Of a DNA stretch of 64,000 nt, positions 34,457 through 44,939 are shown piece by piece. Positions within the stretch are counted from its first letter, which is position 1; every line of letters begins with the position of its first letter. The notes below the pieces were generated by a model, which saw nothing but the letters and a program-made list of their open reading frames with translations, had not been told where the DNA came from and ran no database searches. This DNA is from Apoderus coryli (taxonomy: Eukaryota > Arthropoda > Insecta > Coleoptera > Attelabidae): the NCBI GenBank assembly GCA_911728435.2, contig OU452209.1, forward strand, positions 11,824,869 to 11,888,868, written 5' to 3'. The translations under genes and the position numbers were made by a program.

Positions 34457-35769
34457 CGAGGTCTGTTCAAAAAATTCCCGGAATTTTTGAATTGCGCGCG
34501 TCTGGAGAGTCCGGTGGTTTTTTTATTGTGTTGGTACACATGTCCCTAATGTATGGTGAAATTTTCAGCTGTATTCATTGTTTACATTCTGTCTTGTAGC
34601 GGCTGGTGTAGACGTGTTTTTTTGAGCTCGGCGATTTTTGTTAGTTTAAACAATGGAAGAATTGAAGAGTCAAAGAATTTGTATTAAATTTTGCGTGAAA
34701 AATGAAATAAAGTGTAACCAAGTGTGCGAAATGTTACAGAGAGCCTACGGTGAGTCTGCTATGAAAAAAACAAGTGTTTATGCGTTTCCAAGATGGCCGC
34801 GAAGACGTTGAAGACGACGAACGCTCCGGTCGACCCAGCACGTCAATAATCGATGAAAATGTGGGAAAAGTGGAAAAAATGATTATGGATGGTCGCCGAA
34901 TCACAATTAGAGAAGTTGCTGATGAAGTTGGCATATCAGTTGGCTCATGCCATCATATTTTTTCAAAGGTTTTGGGCATGAAACGAGTGGCAGCAAAATT
35001 CGTTCCAAAACTGCTGAATTTTGATCAAAAAAACAAACGCATTACCATCGCTCAGGAGCTGTTAAACGACGTCAACGACGATCCAAATTTACTTGAAAGG
35101 GTCATAACTGGTGATGAAACATGGGTGTACGGTTATGATGTCGAAACAAAAGCACAATCGTCCACGTGGAAGCACTCAACGTCACCAAGAGTGAAAAAAG
35201 CACGTCAAGTTGGATCAAATGTCAAGGTTTTGCTTACTGTTTTCTTCGATTATAATGGCATAGTGCATAAAGAATTCTTGCCAAAAGGTCAAACCGTCAA
35301 TAAGGAGTATTACCTTGAAGTAATGCGACGTTTGCGTGAAGCAATTCGAAAAAAACGCCCCGATTTATGGAAAAACAATTCATGGGTTTTGCACCACGAT
35401 AACGCACCTGCTCATTCATCGTTGCTTATTCGTGATTTTTTGGCTAAAAACAAGACTTTAATCATGCCCCAACCTCCTTATTCACCAGATATCGCTCCGT
35501 GTGATTTTTTCCTGTTCCCAAAGTTGAAGAGACCCATGAAAGGACAGCGTTTTTCATCGATTGAAGAGATAAAGGCAGAATCGCTGAGAGTGCTACAGAG
35601 CATTACAAAAAGTGACTATCAAGGGTGTTTCGAAGACTGGAAAAAACGCTGGCATAAGTGTATTATATCTAGGGGGGATTACTTTGAAGGGGACCATATA
35701 GATGTAGACGAATAAATAAATATTTTTTTAGAAAAATGAGAATTCCGGGTACTTTTTGAACAGACCTCG
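34457..35769 (+). mobile_element. mariner transposon with both TIRs and TA duplication
   Basis: Terminal inverted repeats of about 28 bp: left CGAGGTCTGTTCAAAAAATT and onward, right the inverse of CGAGGTCTGTTCAAAAAGTA. Both continue CCCGGAAT. TA dinucleotides flank both ends (34455-34456 and 35770-35771). The length of 1313 bp is normal for mariner. It encodes one transposase (34653-35715). Its good preservation against the surrounding decay points to a recent arrival. Confidence 0.97.
34653..35715 (+). pseudogene. mariner transposase, one N-terminal frameshift
   Basis: The ATG at 34653 starts MEELKSQRICIKFCVKNEIK and remains in frame to about TSVY, then shifts. From 34774 a 313-codon frame runs uninterrupted to the stop. 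A short loss at about 34780, where the family has a few extra residues before RFQDGRED, explains the shift. The protein has the paired HTH region (ITIREVADEVGISVGSCHHI) and catalytic motifs VITGDETWVYGYD (first Asp) and HHDNAPAHSS (second Asp). YSPDIAPCDFFLFPKLK supplies the third Asp, in the DD34D arrangement of mariner. It catalyses cut-and-paste transposition at TA sites. Except for the shift, all catalytic features look intact. Confidence 0.95.
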
Positions 35770-35771
35770 TA

Positions 35772-38600
35772 TATATAAACCGTACCATCTACATACACAT
35801 AATAATGTATATCCCACCATACAGAGGCTGAACAAATCCAATGTATAGGTAACACAAGCCGTAAAAATAGAAATTCAAATAGAAATGAAAATAGTGTAAC
35901 ACAAAACACTAGCAGGAGACCAATTTATCCTTCTGCTATCATCACCCAAAATATGTGGGTATCAGCAACACTTCGGACGGTGGTCTCCAAGCGTTTGGTC
36001 GTCGAAAATGTTGCAGTTTCAGGCACCCCACGTATTTCAACTATAACTTATCGAAAATGTGCAAACTGTTTCTTATATAGCTTTTCGCGTAGACTTCAAT
36101 TCCGCCTTCGAAATTAGTTTACAGTGGCAAGTCAAAAAGTTATCGGACCCTTTTTTTTTTATGGAACATCTTGCATATTATTGAACTATAAATTTTGTCT
36201 TTTTTTTACCTTTTTAAAAATATATAATAGTATGCACTTTTTCTCAGAAATACTCAAATAAATGACAATTTTCTAAAATTAAATTGCTTAATTCGGATCA
36301 GTTTTTGCCCAGTGAGGATTTAAATTTCGAGTTTCTCGACTTACTGTATATTTCTGCCACTTTCTGTAAATCAGGTGATCCTTCTTAGTGTCTGTAAGCC
36401 GTGCAGTTCAGAACCTCTCAGTCCTTATGTCGAATTGTGATATATTCTATGGGCATGTTTATGATGCCTTCCCAAGTATATTATGTCCACCGCTGCAAAT
36501 CTGTGTACGCTGCCCAACTCAGCCATAGCGGTATACCTGTTTCATATTCGTCCACCAAACCTGGGAGTATGTGATTCTGATGAAAATAAACAACAACAAA
36601 ATTAATCTAACTCGACAGTTTATTTCATAGACTTCGCAAGTGCTGCATCAAACCGTCTCATCGATCTTCTTAATTTACCAGACTGTCTATTGCCATCGTT
36701 TTAGATCCCTTTTTGATAGTTCATTAGAAATTAGAACCATTCTATGTGGATCTTGGGTCGGTGTTTAGCAAAATCGAAGAACAGCCTGAATCTGAAGTTT
36801 GTGGATAGTGCATTAAACTATGGTACCTTCCGGATTAATCTCGTGAAGAAGCTCACTCGAGGATTGGCTATCGTGAATATAGTTTGGATCGCGCAGGATT
36901 TGTGGATGAAAAATAGTGAAGATAGGTTACCCATACCAGCTTGCAGGACTGATCTTGACCACAGATGGCTTGTAATTTCCCCACATATTGAATCAGCATT
37001 ATATTATTTAAGTCTGCGGTACAATTTTAGTTTTACTGAATATTTGGTTTTAGATAACATTTGCTTATTCTTTAATCATTGAAGCCTAATTGTATATTAT
37101 ACTGTGTAATCATACCTCAAAACTATACCTGCGTCCGTCCACAAAATATGTTTGTGTTTTCACATTGTACCAACTTTACACTGTGTTTGTTAGCTTATGG
37201 CAGTTTGGTTATACTTGTACCTTGCAGCTATTTGAATAATACCTTCATCAAAGTATTTGTTTATATATCCCTGTATAGGCAGCTCATTTGGTGGCTTATG
37301 GAAATGATATTGTTTACCATACAAAGGTTTGGAACTTCCGGCTTGGCGATTGCTTTTACCCAGGTTTTACTCATACACGGTCGATGGCAGGTTAGTCGTT
37401 TATCGAAAACGAAACATAGGTTTACTTAAAAAATTTGGTTTGGTATATAGCTTTATAACGCTTCAGCTTGTCAGCGGTAGCCATTATTATTATTGAATTG
37501 AAAGCTAATAATAATAAAAGGAAAACTGAGTTTTAAATTTAAAAAGAACTGAATCTAATTTGATCATATAAAATGTAATAAAAACACTGACAAATTATCT
37601 ATTTGCTGCAAATTATCAAAAGAAATGTGAATCACTTGCCACTACAGCATAGGTATATGTAGGTACCTATTTGAAACCAAGATGAATTTAAAACTGATAT
37701 CAAATAAAGAGTTGTATTTTTTAATTATATATATTTATCAATAATAGCAAAATACTGCGGGATATTATATGAATAATTACCAGTTTAAATCAATTAAGCT
37801 TAATTAGAATAAGGAGAAAAAATTACTGACGCACAATCCACACTATCCGGCTCGAAGGACCATGTAATGTTTTTTTATTTGGAGTGAAAAATGGACTATG
37901 TCGATATAAAAAAAGGGAAACCTTTAGAATGCTTATGTCCTATCTGTTACCTGGTTTAGTTCAGCAGTTGGTTGGCTGGCCAGCACCTCAGGAACAGTTA
38001 CCCAGTCAATCAACGTCTGTCGTTAGGCAGCGCCCCGTCACTTTATTTAACAATGCCTTAGAATTCAAGTTGACCGTTACAGTAATATAATTATAACTAG
38101 TAAAAATAGGCATAACTCATTTTTCTCAAATAAAACACACATCAGTATGTTATACACATGATAATTTGAAAGACAAATTAAAATGCTTATCATGTCCCTA
38201 CACCTAAATCATCATGTTTACTAAATAAATGAGGTTTTGTGGAAATGTATGCGTATTTTGTTTTTGGTAGCATTTTGATAACTTTTATAGTTAACTTATA
38301 AATACGTATATATTCACGGTGTTTAAAAATCCATAAAAATAAATAAACAACTGAAATTCTCATGAAGTTATTTATTTTACACGGAGAATGTGGTCAAATT
38401 TGCAAAATTAAACCAATTGCATCCTAAATTATCAGCGATAATCAATTAATATGTCGAAAATACAGACAACATCTACATTGGCAAGAATAAAAATAACAAA
38501 ATATCAAACTTTTACAATAAATGCTGAAAATTTTGTCCACTACATTCTAAACAGTTTAAAATGTGCTTTTGTATGCGATTCTTCCTTGGTTGGCACTGGA
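35772..38600. other. long intergenic stretch; no gene recognised
   Basis: Open frames at 36744-37082, 37079-37429 and 37884-38090 have no recognisable motifs and low-complexity composition. Sequence at 36380-36900 is nearer balanced base content and may hide an old element, but no reverse-transcriptase or transposase block could be read. Confidence 0.35.
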
Positions 38601-38624
38601 GTACTATTCAGTCTTTCCTTTAGA

Positions 38625-38785
38625 CATCATAAAAAAATCAAGTGGTCTAAGGTCGGGTGTTCTTGATGGCCAATCACATGGCCCTAAGCGCCTTAAATAA
38701 CGATAATCGAACATTTAGTGAAGTTCGCTTGAAACTTTCTGAGTGCAATGAGCAGGTCCTACGTCCAGTTGGAACCAAGATGTGA
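38625..38785 (-). pseudogene. DDE transposase relic, catalytic region
   Basis: The minus strand gives FQLDVGPAHCTQKVSSELH, a stop, FDYRYLRRLGPCDWPSRTPD and LRPLDFF. This matches the block around the second and third acidic residues of Tc1/mariner-superfamily transposases common in insects (F-Q-x-D-x-x-P-A-H, then W-P-x-R-x-P-D-L-x-P-L-D-F-F). The second catalytic Asp is the D of QLDV. The upstream and downstream parts are unrecognisable. Confidence 0.75.
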
Positions 38786-38852
38786 TCTAGTTTTTTAGAT
38801 ATTTACTTTTTTATTATTCTTGAACCGCTATTCTAATTTTTTTTCAGTTTAC

Positions 38853-39125
38853 TTTTTTCTTGGGGTGTTCGGTTCTTATAAAAATTCCTCTTTATTCTAC
38901 ATAAAAATATTCATATTTATTTTCGTCACTATCACACAGAAATCAAAACAAACGACGTTTCGTTACTAATTAGGAAAAAAAATGTTTCAACCTGAGGAAG
39001 TTACTAATTAGTAACGAAACGTCGTTTGTTTTGATTTCTGTGTGATAGTGACGAAAATAAATATGAATATTTTTATGTAGAATAAAGAGGAATTTTTGTA
39101 AGAACCGAACACCCCAAGAAAAAAT
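38853..39125. mobile_element. near-perfect palindrome of PLE terminal sequence
   Basis: The left arm, 38853-38973 (CTTGGGGTGTTCGG...ACGACGTTTCGTTACTAATTAG), is repeated inverted at about 39003-39125 with almost no mismatch. The spacer is about 30 bp and contains GTTTCAACCTGAGGAAG. The arms carry the hammerhead core of the PLE at 24687-26470, complete in the right arm and cut off at the centre in the left arm. Two PLE termini thus sit head to head, or one copy was duplicated in inverted orientation. Confidence 0.85.
38992..39023 (+). ncRNA. hammerhead ribozyme core (PLE type)
   Basis: CUGAGGA, A, GUUACU-AAUU-AGUAAC, GAAA, C, GUC: identical to the core at 24688-24719. The loop-less palindromic stem III (ACGU) favours cleavage as a dimer. 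The preceding CAAC and following GUUUG give a short stem I. The left palindrome arm has only the GAAAC/stem II half on the opposite strand (about 38952-38973). Confidence 0.72.
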
Positions 39126-39144
39126 AAAGTGAAAAATAACTAGT

Positions 39145-39440
39145 TTTTTACGGTTAATGTTTGAGGTTATACTCTATTAAATGTATGAAAAATTATTCAA
39201 TATTTCGGATAGGTTTAAAAAATATGAATGTTTTAAATTTTTGAACCCTTTTTTAAACCCCTTGCGTACACTCAATATTTCCTAAAAGTTAATCAGCACC
39301 TAGAGATATCTTGTAGTAGTTTTATCAAATTTGGTTAAAATATTTTAAGTGGTTTTTGAGTTATTGTAGATAAAGACAGACACAGATACAGAGATTTTTT
39401 TAAACCTACTTATTTACGTATAAAATGACCAAACACGTAC
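39145..39440 (-). mobile_element. Helitron-like fragment, inverted copy of the 57.5-kb element
   Basis: In reverse complement it reads TGTATCTGTGTCTGTC..., ACTCAAAAACCACTTAAAA, AACCAAATTTGATAAAACTA, then AACATTGAGTG-like and GGGGTTTAAAAAAGGGTTCAAAAATT. This is the same order as at 57535-57800. No termini are preserved. Confidence 0.65.
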
Positions 39441-39455
39441 TTATTCCCGGAGAAA

Positions 39456-39584
39456 TAATAGTATATTACGTAATAAGTATATATTACGCACGAATGGAAA
39501 AGTTATGAACGACGCCCCGTAGCGGACAGTGCGTAATTCTATGAGTGCGTAATTGCATTACAACACGTATTACGTACTATACTT
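39456..39584. mobile_element. small MITE-like inverted repeat
   Basis: AGTATATTACGTAATAAGTA at the left and ACACGTATTACGTACTATAC at the right are imperfect inverted copies, and GCGTAATT phrases repeat inside. It is about 130 bp with no coding capacity. AT-rich palindromes of this size also arise by chance, so confidence is limited. Confidence 0.35.
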
Positions 39585-39904
39585 TACCTACGACCTACTT
39601 ATTCACACAACATCACTTAAAAGAAATCTTTTTAAGATTTTTAAAAGTTTAACCTTAAATGATTCGAAAGAAAAAGATAAAATATATAACCAGAATCATG
39701 AGATATTCCTATAAGGAACCTCATGAGTTTGATTTAATTTGTTGTAATTTATAAGATATGTAAGCCCTTTGATATATTACCTATGTTTTAAAAAATCTTT
39801 GATGTAATTTGTCCACTTAGGTAAGTTAAAGCTGTTAATTTCTGGTGGAAAATAATTAAGTAATGTTCCTCTCTTCCTTGTAGATATGTAATTGTTCTAC
39901 CCAA

Positions 39905-39938
39905 CTGATGATGACCCTAGCTAGGGTCGAAACATGTT
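39905..39938 (+). ncRNA. hammerhead ribozyme core
   Basis: CUGAUGA (canonical), an extra U, stem II GACCCU-AG-CU-AGGGUC in a perfect palindrome, then GAAA, then CAUGUU. Stem III ACA/UGU is palindromic with no loop, followed by U as cleavage position (UUU context), permitted but not optimal. The single unpaired U between A9 and stem II recurs in the decayed copies at 40731, 45579 and 62729, pointing to one retroelement family. No RT is left beside it. Confidence 0.6.
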
Positions 39939-40692
39939 TTATTGATTAAAGCAATTTAGTGCATGCGACAGCCTTTTCATTTACCAAGTTGAAGATGGGT
40001 ATAGCGGGAAGTGCTAAGTCAAAATACGTCAAAAGGCATAAGGAATGAAATACAATACAATACTGTATGTTCCGTTTGGAATTAGAAAATTGGTATCTCA
40101 ATTTATTAGGAGTAGGCTTCTGCGATATGATTTATCTAATAAAAATTCTGCTGTATTACCGTACGCGGCTCAGTAAACTCTGTTTAGAAATTAATTTAGA
40201 GATGAAAAAAAAACATTTTCACTACACAGCTTTGAATTTTGGTATACCCACCAATATGTACATGGGGCAATTTGAAGTCAAATAACCGAAAACCTAAATT
40301 ATGGAACATGCGTCCCCTCATGCATTTCGAAAGCGTTTGTTTGGTAGCCTACCTATATAGGCATGTGAGTATGTATGTACCTATATTTGAGTGGGCAAAC
40401 AGGCTACAACAAAAACATGGCATAATTAATTCGGGTGCGGGGTAATGTTTGCGAAATAACGTTGAAAACCGCTGTTATTTCAGATTACTCGGTTCACACG
40501 GGCCTTAAATAGGTATGCAAATTTGGCATATGCAGATGTTATATGATATTTTTTCAATTTTTTTCCCAATGCGGTGTTTGTTCTCTGTTCCATATGAGCA
40601 AAAATTGTATTTTGAAATAAACTAGAGAGTTAAACATTTTGATTGTGTTCCTAAAAATTAAGGAAAAGCTAATTACGCTATATTGATTAAAT

Positions 40693-40737
40693 GACGCGCG
40701 TTTCGCTAACAATGTTAGCATGCTCAGAAGAGATTTA
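40693..40737 (-). ncRNA. hammerhead-like core with altered catalytic G8
   Basis: The minus strand reads CUGAGCA, U, stem II GCUAAC-AUU-GUUAGC, GAAA, then CGCGCGUC. Stem III ACGC/GCGU is a palindrome and the cleavage triplet is GUC. CUGAGCA departs from CUGANGA at the position of catalytic G8 without a compensating change at C3, so it is probably inactive. The following AUUUAAUC could pair with the upstream GAUUUAAAU for stem I. Confidence 0.5.
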
Positions 40738-41394
40738 AATCTAAACTAACACTAAACTATAGAATAATAACTATAGATATTATTATCTTATAGTATACAT
40801 ATATACGTAGTAGCGGGCCAGAATGTGGCTGGGATTGCGACGAGTCGATGCTGTTTTTAGCGTCTACTGACCCTGCTTATCTATAGTTATATACTATAAC
40901 TATGAGCGGCGGCGAATTGCTTTTAACACAGAGATAACAAAGGTGCCGACACGAGGTGAAGTAACTGTATATTAAACTGTGACTAAACACTGTCCACGTT
41001 ATATACTACTATATAATTGTAAAAACCGTCAAACTTATTTTTTTTCAAATCGAAACCTCAGAATTTTATAGTTTTATCCTAGTTAACATTAAAGACAAGG
41101 CTACTTTGTATAAGGTGGTCTATTACGAAAATTTTGGCTGATTTGCAGCGTCGAATATTGGACGAATTTGAATTAATAACATGTTTTTTTAATTAATAAA
41201 TGTTAGTTTGATTTCCAGACAAACTAAGGAGCTGGCAACAACACCAATAGCTTCATAATGTGCGTAACATATTATCCGCAATTACTGATTAAAAAAAATA
41301 CAAATATAAAGTTTAAATTTTCTTTAATTTGTTATTAAAAAAACTTAACAACATAACAAACATCAACAATAACAATTTACCACACTCCAAAAGC
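40738..41394. other. intergenic DNA and 3' flank of histidine-rich gene A
   Basis: A CpG-containing block at 40805-40960 probably belongs to the element carrying the adjacent hammerhead core. The minus-strand ATTAAA at 41323-41328, about 67 bp past the stop of the gene at 41395-42153, is a candidate poly-A signal. Confidence 0.4.
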
Positions 41395-42153
41395 TCAATG
41401 GCCTTTGTGTGAGAATCCCCATTCTTTACCCCCATGATGACCGCCCTTCTTACCACCTTCGGAGTGATGATGATGATGATGTTCATGGCCGCCATGTCCT
41501 TTCCAGTCATGATGATCTTTATCGTGATGTCCTTTATGGTCATGCCCGGATTTACCGTGATGTCCACCGTGGTGTCCTTCATGATGATGGCCGCCTTTCT
41601 TGTGATGACCACTGTGTCCTCCATGGTGTCCATGGTGATGACCGTGTTTGCCGTGGTGTCCATCCTTGTGAGCGCCATCGTAGAATTCGTGATTCTTGTG
41701 ATGTTCATCCTTATGTTTCTTCACATGGTAACCAGAAGTTTTTTGTCCTTTATGGTGTCCCTTTTTATCACCCCATTTACCTCCCTTGTGGTGGCCGCCT
41801 TTATCGTGATGTTCGTGATGATGACCGCCCTCATCGTGGTGATGTTTATGGTGTCCACCTTTCTCTTCATGATGGTGTTCATCGTGGTGTTTGCCATGGT
41901 GGCCTTTGTGTCCTTTATGATGGTGATGATCAGCATGATAGCCTTTGTCGCCCTTCTCGCCATGACCGTGATGATGTTCAGCATGATGTGAGTGTCCACC
42001 GCCCTCTTTATGTCCTGATGAATGTCCATGGCCAGATTCTGCAGCTTCCAAATCAGCAATGACAACACTATGTTTGTCACTCTCTTCAAGTGGAATATCT
42101 GCGGCGACAAACGCGACAAACAACACAGTCGCACAAGCGACTAAGATGTTCAT
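41395..42153 (-). CDS. secreted histidine-rich glycoprotein-like protein A
   Basis: A 252-residue single-exon protein. I start it at the ATG at 42153 because it opens a textbook signal peptide (MNILVACATVLFVAFVAA) followed by DIPLEESDKHSVVIADLEAA. An upstream in-frame ATG at 42183 would put ten polar residues before the signal and lies near the expected transcription start. The mature chain is dominated by His, Gly and Lys in HHGKHH/GHHKGG-type repeats. An ordered block lies in the middle (GQKTSGYH, HKDEHHKNHEFYDGAHKDGH) and the C-terminus is GGKEWGFSHKGH. Such proteins occur in insects as secreted, probably metal-binding, epidermal, haemolymph or cuticle proteins, but the function of this one is unknown. 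It is the nearest paralogue of gene B at 47005-47760. Confidence 0.9.
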   Translation of the reverse strand: MNILVACATVLFVAFVAADIPLEESDKHSVVIADLEAAESGHGHSSGHKEGGGHSHHAEHHHGHGEKGDKGYHADHHHHKGHKGHHGKHHDEHHHEEKGGHHKHHHDEGGHHHEHHDKGGHHKGGKWGDKKGHHKGQKTSGYHVKKHKDEHHKNHEFYDGAHKDGHHGKHGHHHGHHGGHSGHHKKGGHHHEGHHGGHHGKSGHDHKGHHDKDHHDWKGHGGHEHHHHHHSEGGKKGGHHGGKEWGFSHKGH

Positions 42154-42220
42154 TGTTGTGTTGTTTAGTGAACCATTAAACAAGACAGAGCAGTGTGATT
42201 GTTTATAATTTTTACAGTGG

Positions 42221-42229
42221 TATTTATAT
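42221..42229 (-). promoter_or_regulatory. TATA box of histidine-rich gene A
   Basis: The minus strand reads AATATAAATACCA, with the TATA element ending 68 bp upstream of the ATG at 42153. An ATCACACTGC phrase at about 42198, some 25-30 bp downstream of the box, is a plausible initiator. The same ATATAAATACCA occurs upstream of genes B and C. Confidence 0.75.
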
Positions 42230-42544
42230 TGAATGGGTTTCTTAACTCTTCAGCGCGGTTGTATAAGAAAGTGTGGTAAAAAGCTTTCCTTATTTTTCGA
42301 TCTGTTATGCATCAGATTTTTTAATTGTAGAGATAATCGATTGCTACTAAATACTTGTTAACGTTATTTCATGGAATTGTCGATGAAATCTTTATATTGT
42401 AACGGTTTTTAAGAAATTCTAATTTACTAGTAAGAGAGTGACACGATTATCTTTTCTTTCTGTTTTTTTTTTTAATTTCAAATGCAATAATATCTAAAAT
42501 TACTGTTATTTTGTTTTTGATTATTTTAAATATATTTCTTTTTT

Positions 42545-43074
42545 CTTAGAGGTACTCTAAGCAATTTAGTGGATTTTTTGTAGGATGTATATCCAGTTGT
42601 TGGCCAGGGTTTGCAGGCCGACGCAAGCTAAACCAATTTTTCAAAAGTTTCCGACAAGATCGATCGTTCTTTGTTGTGACTTTACCTTCAGCAGGGACTC
42701 AATTACATTTTTTTGGGTCAATATTTCCTCTATTTCTTTAAATATAATGGTCATCGGTCTGAGTGCTTCAGTGTGCCAAGTCGAGATGCACAGCGTAGTA
42801 CTTTGGCCCCTCTGTCAACAGTATTGGTGATTATTTTTGAAACCATAGTTTGCTTATTACGGATGATTTAAAGTAGTAAAGGGTTGTACGTTGTGCTGAT
42901 GAATGCGTGATCGACAAATTCTATCATTCTTTGAAGCAGCAGCGGATGACTGACTTTAGCTTCAGCAGGGGCTCAATTACATTTTTTGGGACAATATTTC
43001 TTCTATTTCGCTAAATATAATGATCATCGGTCTGACTTCCTCAGTGTGTTTATAGTCGAGTCCCGGGTAGTACT
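42545..43074 (+). repeat. dispersed repeat, possibly decayed LINE
   Basis: TTAGAGGTACTCTAAGCAATTTAG...GACTTTACCTTCAGCAGGG (42547-42712) recurs almost unchanged at 51095-51270. Related phrases (GCATTCTTTG/ATCATTCTTTGAAGCAGCAGCGGATG, ACTTTAGCTTCAGCAGGGGCTC) appear at 42915-42975 and 45060-45115. The last part runs into the LINE 3' end at 43075. Likely pieces of one LINE family, but no RT block can be read with confidence. Confidence 0.55.
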
Positions 43075-43640
43075 TTGGCCGCTTTGTTGTCTGCTATCTT
43101 TGTGAACAGTATTGGTGATCATTTGATAAACCCTAACGAGACCTGCACAATGTGCAACATGCATGTCGATGAAACATTGGAGCACCTATTAGTTGAGTGT
43201 CCGCTTTACTCCGGTCTCCGCCAGAATTATCATTTTCTTAATAATATTCAGGTACTCTTTGAGAAGCTTAATAATCTTTCGATTTGCGACAGTCGAAATG
43301 TGTGTGACTTTGTCCTGGGCTGCCTAAAGTTGCGTTCATTTGTGCTGAACGAATGATTTTTTGTTTTTGTTTTTTTTTGTTTTGATTATTATTATTATTG
43401 CTATCATTGTTATTTCTGTTCTAATAGTTCTTAGTCATCATATATATTTTTCGTCTTATTTTTGTTTGTATAGTGATACTATACTGTTGAGAGTATTTTT
43501 ATTATTAATTTGCATTTTTTCTGATAATGTAGTCTTTTATTTTTATTTTTGGTTCTTGAATATTTATGTAATCTAGCCATACTCTTGTTATAAGATGTAT
43601 AATCTTACAGAACAATAAAGTTATTATTATTATTATATCA
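43075..43640 (+). pseudogene. LINE C-terminus and 3' UTR
   Basis: The 93-codon frame 43075-43356 contains CTMCNMHVDETLEHLLVECP LY..R, in which the spaced C-x2-C-x(n)-H-x4-C pattern and the phrase ETLEHLLVECP mark the C-terminal zinc-knuckle-like end of I/Jockey-group LINE polyproteins. The 3' UTR ends AACAATAAAGTTATTATTATTATTAT at about 43640. All domains upstream of this are absent or decayed. Confidence 0.8.
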
Positions 43641-44352
43641 TTTCTCAAGCCATAATTTGTTTATTGCGGATGATTTAAAGTGAAATTAAATTGAGCCGCC
43701 GAATCTAACAGTGCTTTGCAAATAATAGTTTTGTAATTAGAAATATCTCTCAATCTCAACTTTACCGTAGGTAATCAAATGCACGTATACTGTATTTTGA
43801 AAGCTCCGGAATATATGACAAAGAATCTCTTACTTCAGAAACCATTGTTAAAGAACTATTAACACAATAATTTGCTTGTTCTTCGTGAAATACTGATGAA
43901 CAATTATTATTAACTTCTTGAGAAGTCAACGAAATAGACTCATCCCTAACTTCTAGAAAGTTTTGCAAAAGAAATTCATTTTCTAAGCACGGAAAAAGCG
44001 ATACCAAAAACTGTAGTATAATTTCATTAAATCCATTCTTAGACAGTCAAGGTATTTTAAGAGTAGGTAGAACATTACAGTTATCAAAATTTGATTATAA
44101 TAAAAACACCCTGCCTTATTTTTTAAAATTTTATTGTCTAAATAATATTGCAATATGAAAAAATGCGACCTTCCCTTAACTCGCAACGAACAAACTGATT
44201 CACTGATTGACTAGCGCCGAACCCTACAAAGGGATTCGCGATAAAACGGACAACACGATGGAGCAGCCGCGAGCGCGAGCAGTTCGCGGCGAGCGGCTCA
44301 GCTTTCTTACACATTACAAGGTTCAGTTACAAGTCGGTCGCCGCCTTTATAG
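43641..44352. other. intergenic; one unassigned minus-strand frame
   Basis: 43762-44007 (minus) encodes 81 residues with protein-like composition (contains SLTSQEVNNNCSSVFHEEQ) but no family I recognise. It could be a fragment of a host or element gene. 44215-44320 is strikingly CpG-rich (CCGCGAGCGCGAGCAGTTCGCGGCGAG) against an AT-rich background and is unexplained. Confidence 0.35.
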
Positions 44353-44824
44353 TTGAAATTGAACTCTAGAGCCTTATCTGTTATTTCTTCTGATCCTAAT
44401 GATATGTCTGCTTTAACTCCTGCTCATTTCCTTATTGGACGGTCACTTACATCGTTACCTGCCAAGGGCTTCAAGACAATACCGATTAATCGTTCGAGTC
44501 GGTTCCAATATTTGCAACAAATTATGCAACATTTTTGGAGTAGATGGTCAAAGGTATACCTAAATTACCGAACTTCCGAAACGTTTAAAGTGGAAAGAAA
44601 AAGAACCTCAGTTAAAAATTGGCACTTTAGTGCTCATTGACGACAAGAAATTGACTTCCATGTTATGGAAACTGGGAAGAATATCGGCACTTTTCGTTGG
44701 TCCGGATGGGTTGGCCCGAGTTGTGTTAATTAAAGCAAGTACTGGAGAGGTAAAGCGATGCTTATCGAAGATTTGTCCTTTGCCTATTAATGAAGACGTA
44801 GAAGAAATGGCAATGGATTCTTAG
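44353..44824 (+). pseudogene. BEL/Pao retrotransposon integrase C-terminal domain
   Basis: The first frame reads LNSRALSVISSDPNDMSALT, PAHFLIGRSLTSLPAKG and QQIMQHFWSRWSKVYL. After a frameshift near 44600 it continues as VLIDDKKL-like, MLWKLGRI, GPDGLARVVLIKASTGEVKR and LSKICPLP, then a stop. This is the DUF5641 tail of BEL/Pao integrases, including the invariant LTPAHFLIG and HFWxRW. The catalytic core and upstream domains are missing. The sequence after 44825 may contain the remains of the LTR. Confidence 0.92.
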
Positions 44825-44939
44825 GGGCTTATTATTCCATTATTTTTGGCCGGGAATAATGTTTAAAATTTAATTTTATTGTATATAAATCAAGTTATTA
44901 AATTTTATTGTTGTTGGTTGGATAAATAGAATCGACAAA

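Noticed and set aside
36744..37429. Frames of 112 and 116 codons
   Set aside because: No motif. Amino-acid composition is that expected from random AT-rich sequence.
41409..42062. Long antisense open frames opposite gene A (up to 217 codons), and similar ones opposite genes B and C
   Set aside because: His, Gly and Lys codons read in reverse give Met, Val, Thr and Asp runs without stops. The antisense products have no signal, motif or conservation.
43040..43062. CUGAGGAAG on the minus strand
   Set aside because: No GAAA or stem II follows at the required distance.
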